Assembly (NCBI RefSeq): GCF_008014745.1
Contig: NZ_VPFD01000018.1
Coordinates: 59,032 to 123,031 of the forward strand
From: Massilia arenae
GTDB lineage: Bacteria > Pseudomonadota > Gammaproteobacteria > Burkholderiales > Burkholderiaceae_D
Length of the DNA stretch: 64,000 nt
Reading direction: 5' to 3'
Below are positions 35,336-44,257 of this stretch, in pieces; position 1 is the first letter of the stretch, and the number at the start of each line of letters is the position of its first letter. Position numbers and translations under genes: made by a program. A model generated the notes under the pieces. It ran no database searches and was not told where the DNA came from. It worked only from the letters and a program-made list of their open reading frames with translations.

Positions 35336-36595
35336 TCAGTGTTCGTGCTCGGCACTGCCTTTGCCTTGCTCGGCCTTCACAACGAAGCTCCCCGTTGCAA
35401 CGTATTCTGCACCGGCAGTCAAGCCCTGGACGATCTCCACGACCTTGCCGTCGCTCGCGCCCAGGGTGACTGGCTGCGCCCGGAAGCCTTCCGCCGCTTT
35501 GACGAACACGACCGGCTTGTCTTCGATCGTCTGCACGCCATCGGCCTGCACTGTGACGGCGGCCTCCTTCTTGCCGCGTACCACCGAGACGTTCACGAAC
35601 AATCCGGGGCGCCAGGCGAGTCCAGGGTTATCGACCACGACGCGGGCGGTCGCAGTCCGGGTCTGTTCGCCCAGCAGGTTGCCCACGTAGCTCACCTTAC
35701 CGTTGACTGCTTCGCCGCCGGCCGGAGACCGGATGGTCACGCTCTGGCCGACACGGATCGTCTGCAGGTCCTTCGGGCTGACGGCAATCTGTACCCACAC
35801 TTTCGACAGGTCGGACAGGACGAAGGCATTGGCGTCTTCCTTGACGGCCTCGCCCTGGACAAGGTGCTTTTCTACCACCACGGCGTTGAACGGCGCGCGT
35901 AATACATAGCGATTCAGGGCGCCCGAGCTTGACCCCGCGCCCAGCGCGGTCAGCTTCGACCGCGCCGACTGTGCTTCGATCTGGGCCTCGCGGTATTGCT
36001 GCTCGGCCTGCAGGAAATCCTGTTGGGCCGAGATCTTGTCTTCCCACAGCTTCTTCTCGCGTTCGTAGGTCACACGCGCAAGACCAACACGCTTGTCCGC
36101 CGCGAGGGCAGCGCTCCGCAGTTCAGCGAGCTCCGGGCTGGCAATCTCCGCCAGTGCCTGGCCCTTCCTGACGTCCTGGCCGAGCGCGGCGGAAACCGAT
36201 TCGACGACACCCGCAACACGGGGAACCACGTGCGCTGTGCGGTCCTCGTTGAAGTGCACCTCGCCAGGGAGGGTCACGGCCGTGTCGACGCTGGCCGCGC
36301 TTGCCTTGGCGGTAACGATGCCGGCGCTCTGGATTTGCTGGGACGTCATCTTGACCAGGCCGGGCGCGGCGTCGACATGGCTTTCTTCCTTGCCTTCGGC
36401 ATGCGCGTCTTCCTTGCCTTCGGAATGTCCCCCTTTGGCAGCAGATTTTGCCGTCGTTTCCTCAGCGTGTTCGGTTTCGCCCTCACCGGAAGGCGCGTCT
36501 TTCTTCCAGAACAGAATGGCAATCGCAAGAACAATGCCTACGGCAACAACGGCCAGGATGGAGAAGGCGGACTTTTTGTCGATGTTGAGCGTCAT
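35336..36595 (-). CDS. czcB: CzcB-type periplasmic adaptor (second copy)
   Basis: 419 residues. An N-terminal hydrophobic anchor (FSILAVVAVGIVLAIAILFW) is followed by a His/Glu-rich linker (GHSEGKEDAHAEGKEESHVD) that resembles the metal-binding N-terminal part of CzcB. The adaptor fold (VVESVSAALGQDVRKGQALAEI etc.) comes next. Unlike the copy at 15.6 kb it has no lipobox. The start overlaps the czcC stop by 4 bases; czcA begins 14 bp downstream. Confidence 0.94.
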   Translation of the reverse strand: MTLNIDKKSAFSILAVVAVGIVLAIAILFWKKDAPSGEGETEHAEETTAKSAAKGGHSEGKEDAHAEGKEESHVDAAPGLVKMTSQQIQSAGIVTAKASAASVDTAVTLPGEVHFNEDRTAHVVPRVAGVVESVSAALGQDVRKGQALAEIASPELAELRSAALAADKRVGLARVTYEREKKLWEDKISAQQDFLQAEQQYREAQIEAQSARSKLTALGAGSSSGALNRYVLRAPFNAVVVEKHLVQGEAVKEDANAFVLSDLSKVWVQIAVSPKDLQTIRVGQSVTIRSPAGGEAVNGKVSYVGNLLGEQTRTATARVVVDNPGLAWRPGLFVNVSVVRGKKEAAVTVQADGVQTIEDKPVVFVKAAEGFRAQPVTLGASDGKVVEIVQGLTAGAEYVATGSFVVKAEQGKGSAEHEH

Positions 36596-37890
36596 GGGGA
36601 GATCCTGTTGTCTGAGGGGGCGCCGTCGGTGTCGACATAGCGGCCAAGGTCTGCGACGGCACGGTAGCGGTCGTACAGCGCCTGGATGTACTGGGTGCGG
36701 GTCTGCAGGAGCGTGCGCTGGGCGTCGAGGACGTCGAGGAAACTGAACTTGCCTGCTTCAAATCCTGTGACGGCTGCATCGAACACGCGCTGTGCCCTTG
36801 GCAAAATGTCCTGGCGCATGGTGCGTACCTGTTCGCCGGAGAGCTGTGCCCGCTGGTAGGCAGCGGTCAGCGACTGGTGCAGGCGCAGCTGCTCCGCTGC
36901 GAGTTCAGTACGTGCCTTTTCAGCCCGGGAGAGCGACGCCTGGAGGCTGCCCTGGTTCCGGTTAAACAAGGGAATTGGCACCGAAACGCCGAGCACGGTT
37001 TGCGAGCGGCCGATTTCGTCATCTTTCTGCCTGCCGGCAATGAGCGTTAAATCGGGCATGCGCTGGGAACGGTCGAGGCCGACCTGCGCTTCCTCGCGCG
37101 CTACCTGCAGGCGGGAGCGCCGCAGCTGGGGCGAGGCGTCCAGCCGCCGTTGCAGCGCGTCCAGCGCCGGGGCAGGCGCCAGATCCAGCTCGGGGATCGC
37201 GAGGGGCTGCGAAACCGCAGTGGTCTCCCCCCAGTAGGCGGCCAGCGTGTGCAAGGCGATCGACAGTTCGCTCTGGGCCTGGGAAAGCTCGAGCCGGGCC
37301 GATGCCTGGGCAACGCCAGCGCGGTCCTGCTCGACAGGCGACACTCGCCCGGCTGCTACACGCCTTTCCGCCGCATAGGCAGCCTTGCCGGCCACGTCGA
37401 GCGACGCCTGAGCCACTTGCAGTCGCTCCTGCGCAGCAAGTGCGTCGAAATAGGCGGCGGTGACATCGGCGCGCAAGTCTGTGCGAGCAACGCCAAGATT
37501 TCCCAAGGCGAGGCTACGCTCGCTCTCTGCGAGCCTGATGCGGGCGGAGCGCTTGCCTCCGAGTTCGAGCACCTGGCTAAGCTGGACTGTTTGGGTGCGG
37601 GTGCCGCGCTGGGTTCCCTCGCGGACAAACGAGACCTCTGGATTGCGAAACACGCCGGCCTGGCGGCGCGTGCCCTCGGCAATCGCCACAGCGAGCGCGG
37701 CTGCGCGCAGTGTTGGATTGGCCGCCAAGGCCTTGGCAACGGCCTGATCGAGCGTCAGGGGCGGGCTCGTGGCCGGGGATGCCTGCTGGGTTGCCCCAGG
37801 TAAAACTGGCTGCGCTGTCATCTGCGCAGCACTCGGCAGCGCCTGTGCAAATAGCACAGCCGCCCCAAGGACGAAAAATTTGGGATGCAT
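36592..37890 (-). CDS. czcC: CzcC-type outer membrane channel (second copy)
   Basis: 432 residues with a signal peptide ending near LPSAAQ. OEP repeats include SFVREGTQRGTRTQTVQLSQ and LELGGKRSARIRLAESERSL, typical for CzcC. It is the first gene of the minus-strand czcCBA-czcD run and overlaps czcB by 4 bases. A CzcI-like gene lies about 100 bp upstream in the same direction. No MerR-type promoter was found ahead of it. Confidence 0.94.
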   Translation of the reverse strand: MHPKFFVLGAAVLFAQALPSAAQMTAQPVLPGATQQASPATSPPLTLDQAVAKALAANPTLRAAALAVAIAEGTRRQAGVFRNPEVSFVREGTQRGTRTQTVQLSQVLELGGKRSARIRLAESERSLALGNLGVARTDLRADVTAAYFDALAAQERLQVAQASLDVAGKAAYAAERRVAAGRVSPVEQDRAGVAQASARLELSQAQSELSIALHTLAAYWGETTAVSQPLAIPELDLAPAPALDALQRRLDASPQLRRSRLQVAREEAQVGLDRSQRMPDLTLIAGRQKDDEIGRSQTVLGVSVPIPLFNRNQGSLQASLSRAEKARTELAAEQLRLHQSLTAAYQRAQLSGEQVRTMRQDILPRAQRVFDAAVTGFEAGKFSFLDVLDAQRTLLQTRTQYIQALYDRYRAVADLGRYVDTDGAPSDNRISP

Positions 37891-37998
37891 GAATAACTCC
37901 GGTTATTGAAAACGAAGGCTATTCAGCAGCGATACGTATCGGATGGCCTTCCGGCCTACCGCACAACGATGAGTGGATGTATACGATCTGCCGCCGAA

Positions 37999-38367
37999 TC
38001 AGACGGCGGCGATCCATTGAGGCCGCTCGGGCCGATCGGAGTACAAGGAAGAATAGTGCAGCGAAGTAGCCGGCCGTACGAGGCAAGCAGGCTCGAGGAT
38101 CGCTATGGCGACAGGAAGAGCATCGAAGGACAACGAGACGTGGGCGCAGGACGAGCAGTGTGAATGCACGCTTGCTTTCTTCGCCGAGCCTGAGGGCTGG
38201 TCCTTCCCGTCGAATGCGACTTTGTGACCATCGGCTTCGGACGAGTGGTGTCCGAAATGCTGAGCGGCGCGGCCCGACTCATGCTCGCAATACGCAGCGA
38301 CCACGCTCCAGCTGAGCTGAAGAGCGAGAATCGTTAGGACGAGGTAGATGAAGCGTCGGGCGGCCAT
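37999..38367 (-). CDS. czcI: CzcI-like periplasmic protein
   Basis: 122 residues from the ATG at 38367 (MAARRFIYLVLTILALQLSW); an ATG eight codons earlier would overlap a TATACT element, so the inner start is preferred. The mature part has the family hallmarks AAYCEHESGRAAQHFGHHSSEADGH split by short gaps, SHCSSCAHVSL, and the closing SLYSDRPERPQW. CzcI proteins are small secreted modulators of czc systems, rich in His and Cys. It heads the second czc operon. Confidence 0.82.
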   Translation of the reverse strand: MAARRFIYLVLTILALQLSWSVVAAYCEHESGRAAQHFGHHSSEADGHKVAFDGKDQPSGSAKKASVHSHCSSCAHVSLSFDALPVAIAILEPACLVRPATSLHYSSLYSDRPERPQWIAAV

Positions 38368-38478
38368 GGAGAAAAGTATAGCATGGGGCATCGTTTTGCT
38401 TTGGCACCTTACGCGGAGGGCTAGTGAGCGAGCGCAGCAAAACGGTGCCCAGCTATAATGCTGCAGTGTTGCTTCTGG

Positions 38479-38823
38479 ATGAGAACTGCGTTGATACTGA
38501 AAACTACACTGCTTTTTGTCGCCACCGCCATCGCCGAAATCGTCGGCTGCTTCCTGCCTTACTTATGGCTGCGCAAGGGGGGCTCGATCTGGCTCCTGGT
38601 GCCGGCTGCGGCCAGTCTCGCGATTTTTGTCTGGTTACTTACTCTGCATCCAGCAGCTAGCGGCCGGGTGTACGCAGCCTACGGCGGCGTCTACGTCGCG
38701 ACCGCCCTGGTCTGGCTCAGATTCGTCGATGGGGTGAAGTTATCGACGCTGGACTGGGCGGGCGCGGCAATTGCCTTGTTCGGCATGGCGATCATTGTCT
38801 CTGGGTGGAGCAAGGGAAGCTGA
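38479..38823 (+). CDS. ynfA: YnfA/UPF0060 family membrane protein
   Basis: 114 residues from the ATG at 38479; the E. coli homologue begins near the LKTTLLF segment, so a TTG four codons later is an alternative. Four hydrophobic segments and near-identical family blocks: [56 protein letters not shown]0060 proteins look like small multidrug-type membrane proteins; YnfA has been tied to drug efflux. It stands between the czc and ars clusters, divergent from czcI. Confidence 0.93.
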   Translation: MRTALILKTTLLFVATAIAEIVGCFLPYLWLRKGGSIWLLVPAAASLAIFVWLLTLHPAASGRVYAAYGGVYVATALVWLRFVDGVKLSTLDWAGAAIALFGMAIIVSGWSKGS

Positions 38824-38877
38824 AACAGCTGTATCGAAGGAAACCAGGACGGGGAGGCGCCTGATTTCCTTCACGAT

Positions 38878-39594
38878 TCAGATTTTTTGTATTTGCCGGT
38901 TGATCGCTTTCTGGGCGCGCTCGTTACGTTCGCTATACCTGTCTGTCAAATAGTCCGTGCGACCCCGGGTCAAGAGGGTAAATTTGAATAACTCCTCCAT
39001 GACGTCGACCACGCGGTCGTAGTACGCCGAGGGTCTCATGCGCCCCTCGTCGTCGAACTCCTTGTAGGCCATTGGCACCGAGGACTGGTTCGGGATCGTG
39101 AACATGCGCATCCAGCGGCCGAGCAGGCGCAGGGTATTGACCACGTTGAAGGATTGCGAGCCGCCGCAGACCTGCATGACTGCCAGCGTCCGTCCCTGGC
39201 TCGGGCGGATCGCCCCCATCTCGAGCGGGATCCAGTCGATCTGGTTCTTCATCACTGCAGTGATGGCACCATGGCGCTCCGGGCTGCACCAGACCTGACC
39301 CTCGGACCACAGGCACAGCTCGCGCAATTCGACGACCTTCGGGTGCGTCTCGGGCACGCTGCCGACCATCGGCAACTCCATCGGATCGAAGATCTTCACC
39401 TCGGCACCGAACTGCTCGAGGATACGCGCGGCCTCGTATGTAAGAAAGCGGCTGAAGGAGCGTTCGCGCAGGGAGCCGTAGAGCATCAGGATGCGCGGCG
39501 GGTGGTTCATATCGCCAACCGGTGCGAGCTTCTCGATAGTTGGCATGTCGAGCAGCTCCGGCTGGATGTTGGGGAGGTTTGGACTCTTGCTCAT
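38878..39594 (-). CDS. arsH: arsenical resistance protein ArsH (NADPH-FMN reductase)
   Basis: 238 residues from the ATG at 39594, which overlaps the arsC stop (ATGA). A flavodoxin-like fold with [17 protein letters not shown] for FMN binding and the ArsH blocks [42 protein letters not shown] and [16 protein letters not shown]. ArsH oxidises trivalent organoarsenicals and has reductase activity. It is last in the minus-strand ars operon. Confidence 0.95.
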   Translation of the reverse strand: MSKSPNLPNIQPELLDMPTIEKLAPVGDMNHPPRILMLYGSLRERSFSRFLTYEAARILEQFGAEVKIFDPMELPMVGSVPETHPKVVELRELCLWSEGQVWCSPERHGAITAVMKNQIDWIPLEMGAIRPSQGRTLAVMQVCGGSQSFNVVNTLRLLGRWMRMFTIPNQSSVPMAYKEFDDEGRMRPSAYYDRVVDVMEELFKFTLLTRGRTDYLTDRYSERNERAQKAINRQIQKI

Positions 39595-40013
39595 TTGATT
39601 CGCTTTCCCTCTGCATCGATGACAACCTCGCCGTCTTCTTTTGTGAAGGCACCTTGTTGCGGCAGCGGCAGAATATCCAGTACGACCTCGGAAGGACGGC
39701 ACAGGCGGACGCCAGCTGGGGTTACCACGAACGGGCGGTTGATCAGTATCGGGTGCGCCAGCATCGCATCGATCAGCTGGTCGTCGGTGGTGGCGGGGTT
39801 GTCGAGGCCAAGCTCGACGAAAGGCGTGCCTTTCTCGCGCACAGCCTCGCGCACGGACACGCCTGCCCGTTGGACCAGGTCGACGAGCGTTGCACGGTCG
39901 GGTGGGTCCTTCAGGTACTCGATGACGGTCGGCTCGATCCCGGCATTGCGAATCAGCGCAAGGGTATTGCGCGACGTGCCGCAATTCGGGTTGTGGTAGA
40001 TGGTGACGTCCAT
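39591..40013 (-). CDS. arsC: glutaredoxin-dependent arsenate reductase ArsC
   Basis: 140 residues with the active-site loop [11 protein letters not shown] (Cys11) and the family blocks EYLKDPPDR and [21 protein letters not shown]. It reduces As(V) to As(III) with glutathione and glutaredoxin. This is the E. coli plasmid type, distinct from the second arsenate reductase at 41385-41864. It overlaps arsH by 4 bases and follows arsB by 16 bp. Confidence 0.95.
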   Translation of the reverse strand: MDVTIYHNPNCGTSRNTLALIRNAGIEPTVIEYLKDPPDRATLVDLVQRAGVSVREAVREKGTPFVELGLDNPATTDDQLIDAMLAHPILINRPFVVTPAGVRLCRPSEVVLDILPLPQQGAFTKEDGEVVIDAEGKRIK

Positions 40014-40029
40014 GGTTTTGTAAGCTTTC

Positions 40030-41310
40030 TTAGCTCAGGCGCAGGGCAAGCGCGCACAGGGTAACGAAGAGGATCGGCAGCGTCAGCACGATACCGACCC
40101 GGAAATAGTAGCCCCACGCGATATGGATGTTCTTCGCGTCCAGCACGTGCAGCCAAAGCAGGGTGGCGAGGCTGCCGATCGGCGTGATCTTCGGTCCGAG
40201 GTCGGCGCCGATGACGTTCGCGTAAACCATCGCTTCGCGCACCACACCGGTGGTGGCGGTGGCGTCGATCGCGAGGGCGCCCACCAGCACGGTCGGCATG
40301 TTGTTCATGATCGAGGACAGGATCGCCGTGATGAACCCGGTGCCGAGCGCCGCGCCCCATACACCATACTGTGCGCACTGATTCAACAGGTCGGTAAGGT
40401 AGTTCGTCAGCCCTGCATTGCGCAGTCCATACACGACCAGGTACATGCCAAGCGAGAATACGACAACCTGCCACGGTGCGCCGCGCAACACCTCGCGCGT
40501 CGAGATGCGGTGGCCGCGTGCGGCCACCGCCAGCAGCAAGGCTGCGCCGACTGCCGCCACGGCGCTGATCGGGACGCCGATGTCGTCAAGCCAGAAAAAA
40601 CCGACCAGCAGCATCGCCAGCACCCACCAGCCGGTCACGAAAGTAGCGCGGTCATGGATGGCCTCTTCGGGGCGCTTCAATTGCGCCAGGTCGTAGTTCG
40701 CTGGAATGTCCTTGCGGAAGAACCAGGTGAGCGCGGCGAGCGTTGCTGCTACCGACACCAGGTTGACCGGCACCATCACCGCCGCGTAGCGGGCGAAGCT
40801 GATGTCGAAGTAGTCGGCCGAGACGATGTTGACCAGGTTCGATACGACCAGCGGCAGGCTGGCGGTATCGGCAATAAAACCGGCCGCCATCACGAAGGCC
40901 AGCGTGGCTTTAGGCGAAAAGCGCAGCGCGGCAAGCATCGCGATCACGATCGGCGTCAGGATCAGGGCTGCGCCGTCATTCGCGAACAGCGCTGCCACCG
41001 CGGCGCCGAGCAGGACCAGCAGGACGAACAGGCGCCGCCCGTTGCCTTTGCCCCAGCGCGCCACGTGCAGGGCCGCCCATTCGAAGAAGCCCGCCTTGTC
41101 GAGCAGCAGGCTGATGATGATCACGGCAACGAAAGCAGCGGTCGCATTCCAGACGATGTCCCAGACCACCGGGATGTCGGCGACGTGGATGACGCCAGCG
41201 AGCAGGGCAACAACGGCGCCTGCGCCAGCGCTCCAGCCGATGCCCAGCCCCCGGGGCTGCCAGATGACGAAAATAAGTGTAGCGAGGAAGATCAGGAATG
41301 CGATGAGCAC
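40030..41310 (-). CDS. arsB: arsenite efflux permease ArsB
   Basis: 426 residues and about twelve transmembrane segments. It matches the ArsB family through [38 protein letters not shown] and [20 protein letters not shown]. ArsB extrudes As(III)/Sb(III) using the membrane potential, optionally with an ArsA ATPase; no arsA is in the window. Order here is arsC2-arsB-arsC-arsH. Confidence 0.95.
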   Translation of the reverse strand: MLIAFLIFLATLIFVIWQPRGLGIGWSAGAGAVVALLAGVIHVADIPVVWDIVWNATAAFVAVIIISLLLDKAGFFEWAALHVARWGKGNGRRLFVLLVLLGAAVAALFANDGAALILTPIVIAMLAALRFSPKATLAFVMAAGFIADTASLPLVVSNLVNIVSADYFDISFARYAAVMVPVNLVSVAATLAALTWFFRKDIPANYDLAQLKRPEEAIHDRATFVTGWWVLAMLLVGFFWLDDIGVPISAVAAVGAALLLAVAARGHRISTREVLRGAPWQVVVFSLGMYLVVYGLRNAGLTNYLTDLLNQCAQYGVWGAALGTGFITAILSSIMNNMPTVLVGALAIDATATTGVVREAMVYANVIGADLGPKITPIGSLATLLWLHVLDAKNIHIAWGYYFRVGIVLTLPILFVTLCALALRLS

Positions 41311-41357
41311 AAAGGGTCCTAGTCAGCAGGTCAATAAATTTGAGGCGTCGATAACAG

Positions 41358-41378
41358 CGTCCCGCGTGGTGCGGGACG
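41358..41378. terminator. short perfect hairpin between arsC2 and arsB
   Basis: CGTCCCGC-GTGGT-GCGGGACG, an 8-bp stem with a 5-base loop. On the minus strand it lies just after the arsC2 stop and before arsB. No run of T follows, so it is at most a weak terminator or an mRNA-stability element within the ars operon. Confidence 0.4.
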
Positions 41379-41384
41379 TCGAGC

Positions 41385-41864
41385 TCAGGGCAGCAGGGTG
41401 CCGATGCGGTCGAGCTCGGCCTTGAACCGGGCCTTATCAGCTTTCAGCTCTGCCAAAGGCAGCGCCAAAAAGGCTTGCGTGCGGGCCAGGATGATTTCAT
41501 AGGTTCGCTCGAATGCTGCTTCGATCTCCTCGTCGGTTCCGATGACGTGGCTCGGGTCTTCCAGGCCCCAGTGCGTGCGCAGCACCGGACCGAGGTAGGC
41601 AGGACAGGTCTCGCCGGCGGCACTGCTGCAGACGGTGACGACGATGTCGGGCGTGACGGGAAGCTCGTCCCACGACTTGCTGTAGTAGCCTTCAGTCGAA
41701 ATCCCTTTACGGTCCAGGAGGGCGACAGCGCGCGGATGCAGCCACCCGGTGGGTTGGCTACCGGCGCTGATCGCCTTCAAGCCTTCCGGGGCCAGGTGGT
41801 TGAAAGTGCCCTCGCTGAGGACGGAGCGGCAGGAGTTGCCAGTGCAGAGAAACAGTACGTTCAT
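41385..41864 (-). CDS. arsC: LMW-phosphatase-type arsenate reductase
   Basis: 159 residues with the P-loop at the N-terminus (FLCTGNSCRS, Cys7, Cys12, Arg13) and the redox segment VCSSAAGETCPAYLG. This is the family related to low-molecular-weight tyrosine phosphatases, coupled to thioredoxin or mycothiol-like systems. Having both reductase types in one cluster gives redundancy for As(V). It starts 51 bp after arsR1. Confidence 0.94.
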   Translation of the reverse strand: MNVLFLCTGNSCRSVLSEGTFNHLAPEGLKAISAGSQPTGWLHPRAVALLDRKGISTEGYYSKSWDELPVTPDIVVTVCSSAAGETCPAYLGPVLRTHWGLEDPSHVIGTDEEIEAAFERTYEIILARTQAFLALPLAELKADKARFKAELDRIGTLLP

Positions 41865-41915
41865 GTGGTTTGTGGTCGGGTCAAAGTGTCAAATAGGGGC
41901 GATACGTGGCCGGCA

Positions 41916-42242
41916 TCATTCCGCCTTGCATACATTGCCTGCGGCCGCGTCGCAGGGCACGCCCCCGCAGCAGTTCTCGGTCAGGAAGCCAATCAGCCCG
42001 TTCATTGTTTCGACGTTCGCCGAATAAATCACGAAGCGTCCGTCCTGCCGGGAAGAGAGGAGCCCGGCATGCGACAGCTCTTTCAGGTGGAACGACAGCG
42101 ACGAGGACGGAATGTCCAGGTGCTCGGCGATTTTGCTCGCTGCGAGACCTGCCGGCCCAGCCTGTACAAGCAGCCGAAATACCGCTAGACGGCTTTCCTG
42201 TGCCAGGGCCGCGAGTGCTGCGAGTACTGCTTTGGTATCCAT
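41916..42242 (-). CDS. arsR: ArsR-family arsenite-responsive repressor (first)
   Basis: 108 residues, winged helix (ASKIAEHLDIPSSSLSFHLKEL). A cluster of Cys follows in the C-terminal tail (ENCCGGVPCDAAAGNVC), which places the As(III) site outside the DNA-recognition helix, unlike the classical CVC in E. coli ArsR. It heads the minus-strand operon arsR-arsC2-arsB-arsC-arsH and is divergent from arsR2. An AT-rich near-palindrome (ATATCGAAATAT, about 42303-42314) in the shared intergenic region may be its operator. Confidence 0.92.
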   Translation of the reverse strand: MDTKAVLAALAALAQESRLAVFRLLVQAGPAGLAASKIAEHLDIPSSSLSFHLKELSHAGLLSSRQDGRFVIYSANVETMNGLIGFLTENCCGGVPCDAAAGNVCKAE

Positions 42243-42315
42243 GGCTTTCCAATCATGTGCAAGATATCAGGATCATACACGCTTGATACGATGGTTCCAA
42301 GAATATCGAAATATG

Positions 42316-42344
42316 TTGACAGCTTATGGCAAGGGTTTTATTCT
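42316..42344 (+). promoter_or_regulatory. sigma70-type promoter of arsR2
   Basis: -35 TTGACA (42316-42321) and -10 TATTCT (42339-42344) separated by 17 bp. The start codon of arsR2 is at 42379. An operator-like dyad lies immediately downstream (42347-42367), well placed for autorepression. Confidence 0.8.
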
Positions 42345-42346
42345 TT

Positions 42347-42367
42347 GTTCGTTGATCGACGAATTAC
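42347..42367. promoter_or_regulatory. putative ArsR2 operator, copy 1
   Basis: Dyad TTCGT-N6-ACGAA inside the 21-bp block 42347-42367. It matches the block at 42708-42728 at 18 of 21 positions. It sits between the -10 box and the arsR2 start. Confidence 0.75.
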
Positions 42368-42378
42368 GAAGGATGGAC

Positions 42379-42690
42379 ATGACGACCTGCTGTGCTCCGA
42401 AGGACGGGACCGCCGCGCCCACGATTGACGCTGATGAGCTGGCGATGCTGTGCAAGGCGCTTGCGCATCCGGCACGGGTCCAGCTGCTGAACTACCTTTC
42501 GGCTTACGGCGCCTGCTACTTCGGCAGCCTGGCTGATGTCCTGCCGCTGGCCGCGTCGACGATTTCGCAGCATGTCAGCGTGCTCAAGCAGGCAGGACTC
42601 ATCATTGGTTCGGCCGACGAACAGCGCGTCTGCTATTGCGTGAATACGGACCGGTTGGCCCAGCTGAAACAGATGATCGGCAGTCTCTAA
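42379..42690 (+). CDS. ArsR-family metalloregulator (second)
   Basis: 103 residues from the ATG at 42379, with GAAGGA six bases upstream; an ATG two codons earlier is too close to that site. Cys-Cys near the N-terminus (MTTCCAPKDG), a winged helix (LADVLPLAASTISQHVSVLKQ), and further Cys in GACYFG and CYCVN. The spread of Cys suggests an As(III)/Sb(III) sensor of a different type from arsR1. The next gene downstream, a flavoprotein, carries the same 21-bp operator, so this protein probably represses itself and that gene. Confidence 0.9.
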   Translation: MTTCCAPKDGTAAPTIDADELAMLCKALAHPARVQLLNYLSAYGACYFGSLADVLPLAASTISQHVSVLKQAGLIIGSADEQRVCYCVNTDRLAQLKQMIGSL

Positions 42691-42707
42691 AGATTTTTTG
42701 CCTCATT

Positions 42708-42728
42708 GTTCGTAGTTCGACGAACTAC
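42708..42728. promoter_or_regulatory. putative ArsR2 operator, copy 2
   Basis: Within 42708-42728 is a perfect 17-bp palindrome, GTAGTTCG-A-CGAACTAC (42712-42728). It lies just after arsR2 and 50 bp before the monooxygenase start. It is nearly identical to the block at 42347-42367. Confidence 0.78.
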
Positions 42729-42777
42729 TAATGGAATCCTTAACCACAGCAGCAAACTTGATGAACTGGGAGACACC

Positions 42778-44205
42778 ATGGACAACATCCTCAACAACAG
42801 CCTTCCTGTAGCGGTGCTTGGCGCAGGACCTGTCGGCCTGGCCGCGGCTGCCCACCTGGTCGCGCGCGGCTTCACCCCGCTGATCCTGGAGGCGGGTGCG
42901 CAGGTGGCGAGCAACCTGGCGAGCTATCGCCAGGTTCGCCTGTTTTCGCCATGGCAGTACAACGTCGACAAGGCAGCCCACCAATTGCTCGTGGCAGCCG
43001 GCTGGCAGGTACCGGATCCGGAAGCTTTGCCGACGGCTGGAGAAATCCTCGACGGGTACCTGCTGCCTCTTGCAGCCCTTCCTGCGATCGCCGCGAACCT
43101 CCGGCTTTCCCATCGTGTGGCCGCAATCACCCGGGCCGGGTTCGACAAGGTAAAGACGCGCGGTCGCGAGAGCGCCCCGTTTGTTATCCGCGCGGCGACG
43201 CCTGAAGGCGAGCGCGAGTACTTGGCCAGTGCCGTGATCGATGCTACCGGTACATGGTCGCAACCTAATCCGCTCGGTGCCAACGGGCTGCCGGCGCAAG
43301 GCGAAGTCGCACTGCGCGACCGGATCGCTTACGGCATGCCGGACGTGCTTGGAGCCGAGCGGCAACGCTACGCCGGCCGGCGTGTACTGGTTGTCGGGGC
43401 CGGTCACTCGGCTGCGGGATCCCTGCTGGCATTGGCGACGCTCGCCGAGGAGGTGCCGGGCACACACCTGGTCTGGGCAATTCGCGGACGTCAAAGCGCG
43501 AAGCTGTTCGGTGGCGGCGATGCCAACGGCCTGCCGGCACGCGGACAGCTGGGCATGCGGCTGAAGGCGCTGCAGCAATCCGGCCGGCTGGAGTTACACC
43601 AGGATTTCCGGATTCAGTCGCTACTGGAGACTGCCGGCGGTATTACGGTGCGCGGCGAAGCCGGGGCTATCGACATCGGTGGCATCGACGAGATCGTCGC
43701 CGCTACCGGCGCCCGCCCGAATCTCGACATCACACGCGAACTACGAGTGCGCCACGACCCTTGGCTCGAGAGCACCGACCTGCTGGCACCGTTGATCGAC
43801 CCGAACGAGCATAGCTGCGGCACGGTGCGACCGCACGGCCACCGCGAGCTGGCTCATCCTGAGCAGGGTTACTATGCGGTTGGGGCCAAGAGCTACGGCC
43901 GCGCGCCCAACTTCTTGATGGCAACCGGTTATGAGCAGGTGCGTTCAGTCGTAGCAGCTTTGGCGGGCGATTTGCTTGCTGCCGACGACGTGCAGCTGGA
44001 ACTGCCGGAAACCGGCGTCTGCAGCACGAGCCAGGTATATGACAGCGAGCCGGCGGCATCGATTTGCTGCGGCGGGCCCGCGCGAGAGCCGTCGGCTGGC
44101 TGCTGCCTTGCGGACGCCCAGGCCAAGGCCGCAGAAAAACCTGGATGCGGCTGCGCCGCCCAGCCGGCATCGAGTTCAGCGGTCAGGACGGAGTGCTGCG
44201 CGTAA
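42778..44205 (+). CDS. ars-cluster flavin-dependent monooxygenase with Cys-rich tail (ArsO-like)
   Basis: 475 residues from the ATG at 42778 (GGGAG upstream). An N-terminal FAD Rossmann motif (VAVLGAGPVGLAAAAHL) and a second NAD(P)H motif (VLVVGAGHSAAGSLLAL) mark a class B-type flavoprotein. The last 60 residues are Cys-rich (SICCGGPA, GCCLADAQ, KPGCGCAA, TECCA), which suggests arsenic or metal binding. Related flavoproteins are found in ars operons, where one is called ArsO; substrate is not known. It is followed by an MFS transporter, suggesting an oxidation-then-export pair. Confidence 0.85.
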   Translation: MDNILNNSLPVAVLGAGPVGLAAAAHLVARGFTPLILEAGAQVASNLASYRQVRLFSPWQYNVDKAAHQLLVAAGWQVPDPEALPTAGEILDGYLLPLAALPAIAANLRLSHRVAAITRAGFDKVKTRGRESAPFVIRAATPEGEREYLASAVIDATGTWSQPNPLGANGLPAQGEVALRDRIAYGMPDVLGAERQRYAGRRVLVVGAGHSAAGSLLALATLAEEVPGTHLVWAIRGRQSAKLFGGGDANGLPARGQLGMRLKALQQSGRLELHQDFRIQSLLETAGGITVRGEAGAIDIGGIDEIVAATGARPNLDITRELRVRHDPWLESTDLLAPLIDPNEHSCGTVRPHGHRELAHPEQGYYAVGAKSYGRAPNFLMATGYEQVRSVVAALAGDLLAADDVQLELPETGVCSTSQVYDSEPAASICCGGPAREPSAGCCLADAQAKAAEKPGCGCAAQPASSSAVRTECCA

Positions 44206-44257
44206 GCCGTTTCGATTCCGGCGGCGCCCGGTGCCGCCTTCTCATCAATGAGGACGT

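Noticed and set aside
32403..35690. 1095-codon plus-strand frame opposite czcA
   Set aside because: Antisense shadow of the CzcA gene; composition (His/Asp/Arg-rich) is typical of such shadows.
42300..42315. ATATCGAAATAT as a firm ArsR1 operator
   Set aside because: Imperfect, AT-rich and found once; kept only as a remark in the arsR1 entry.
42112..42690. 192-residue version of the second ArsR protein
   Set aside because: The upstream part covers the promoter and operator and overlaps arsR1; the Shine-Dalgarno supports the start at 42379.
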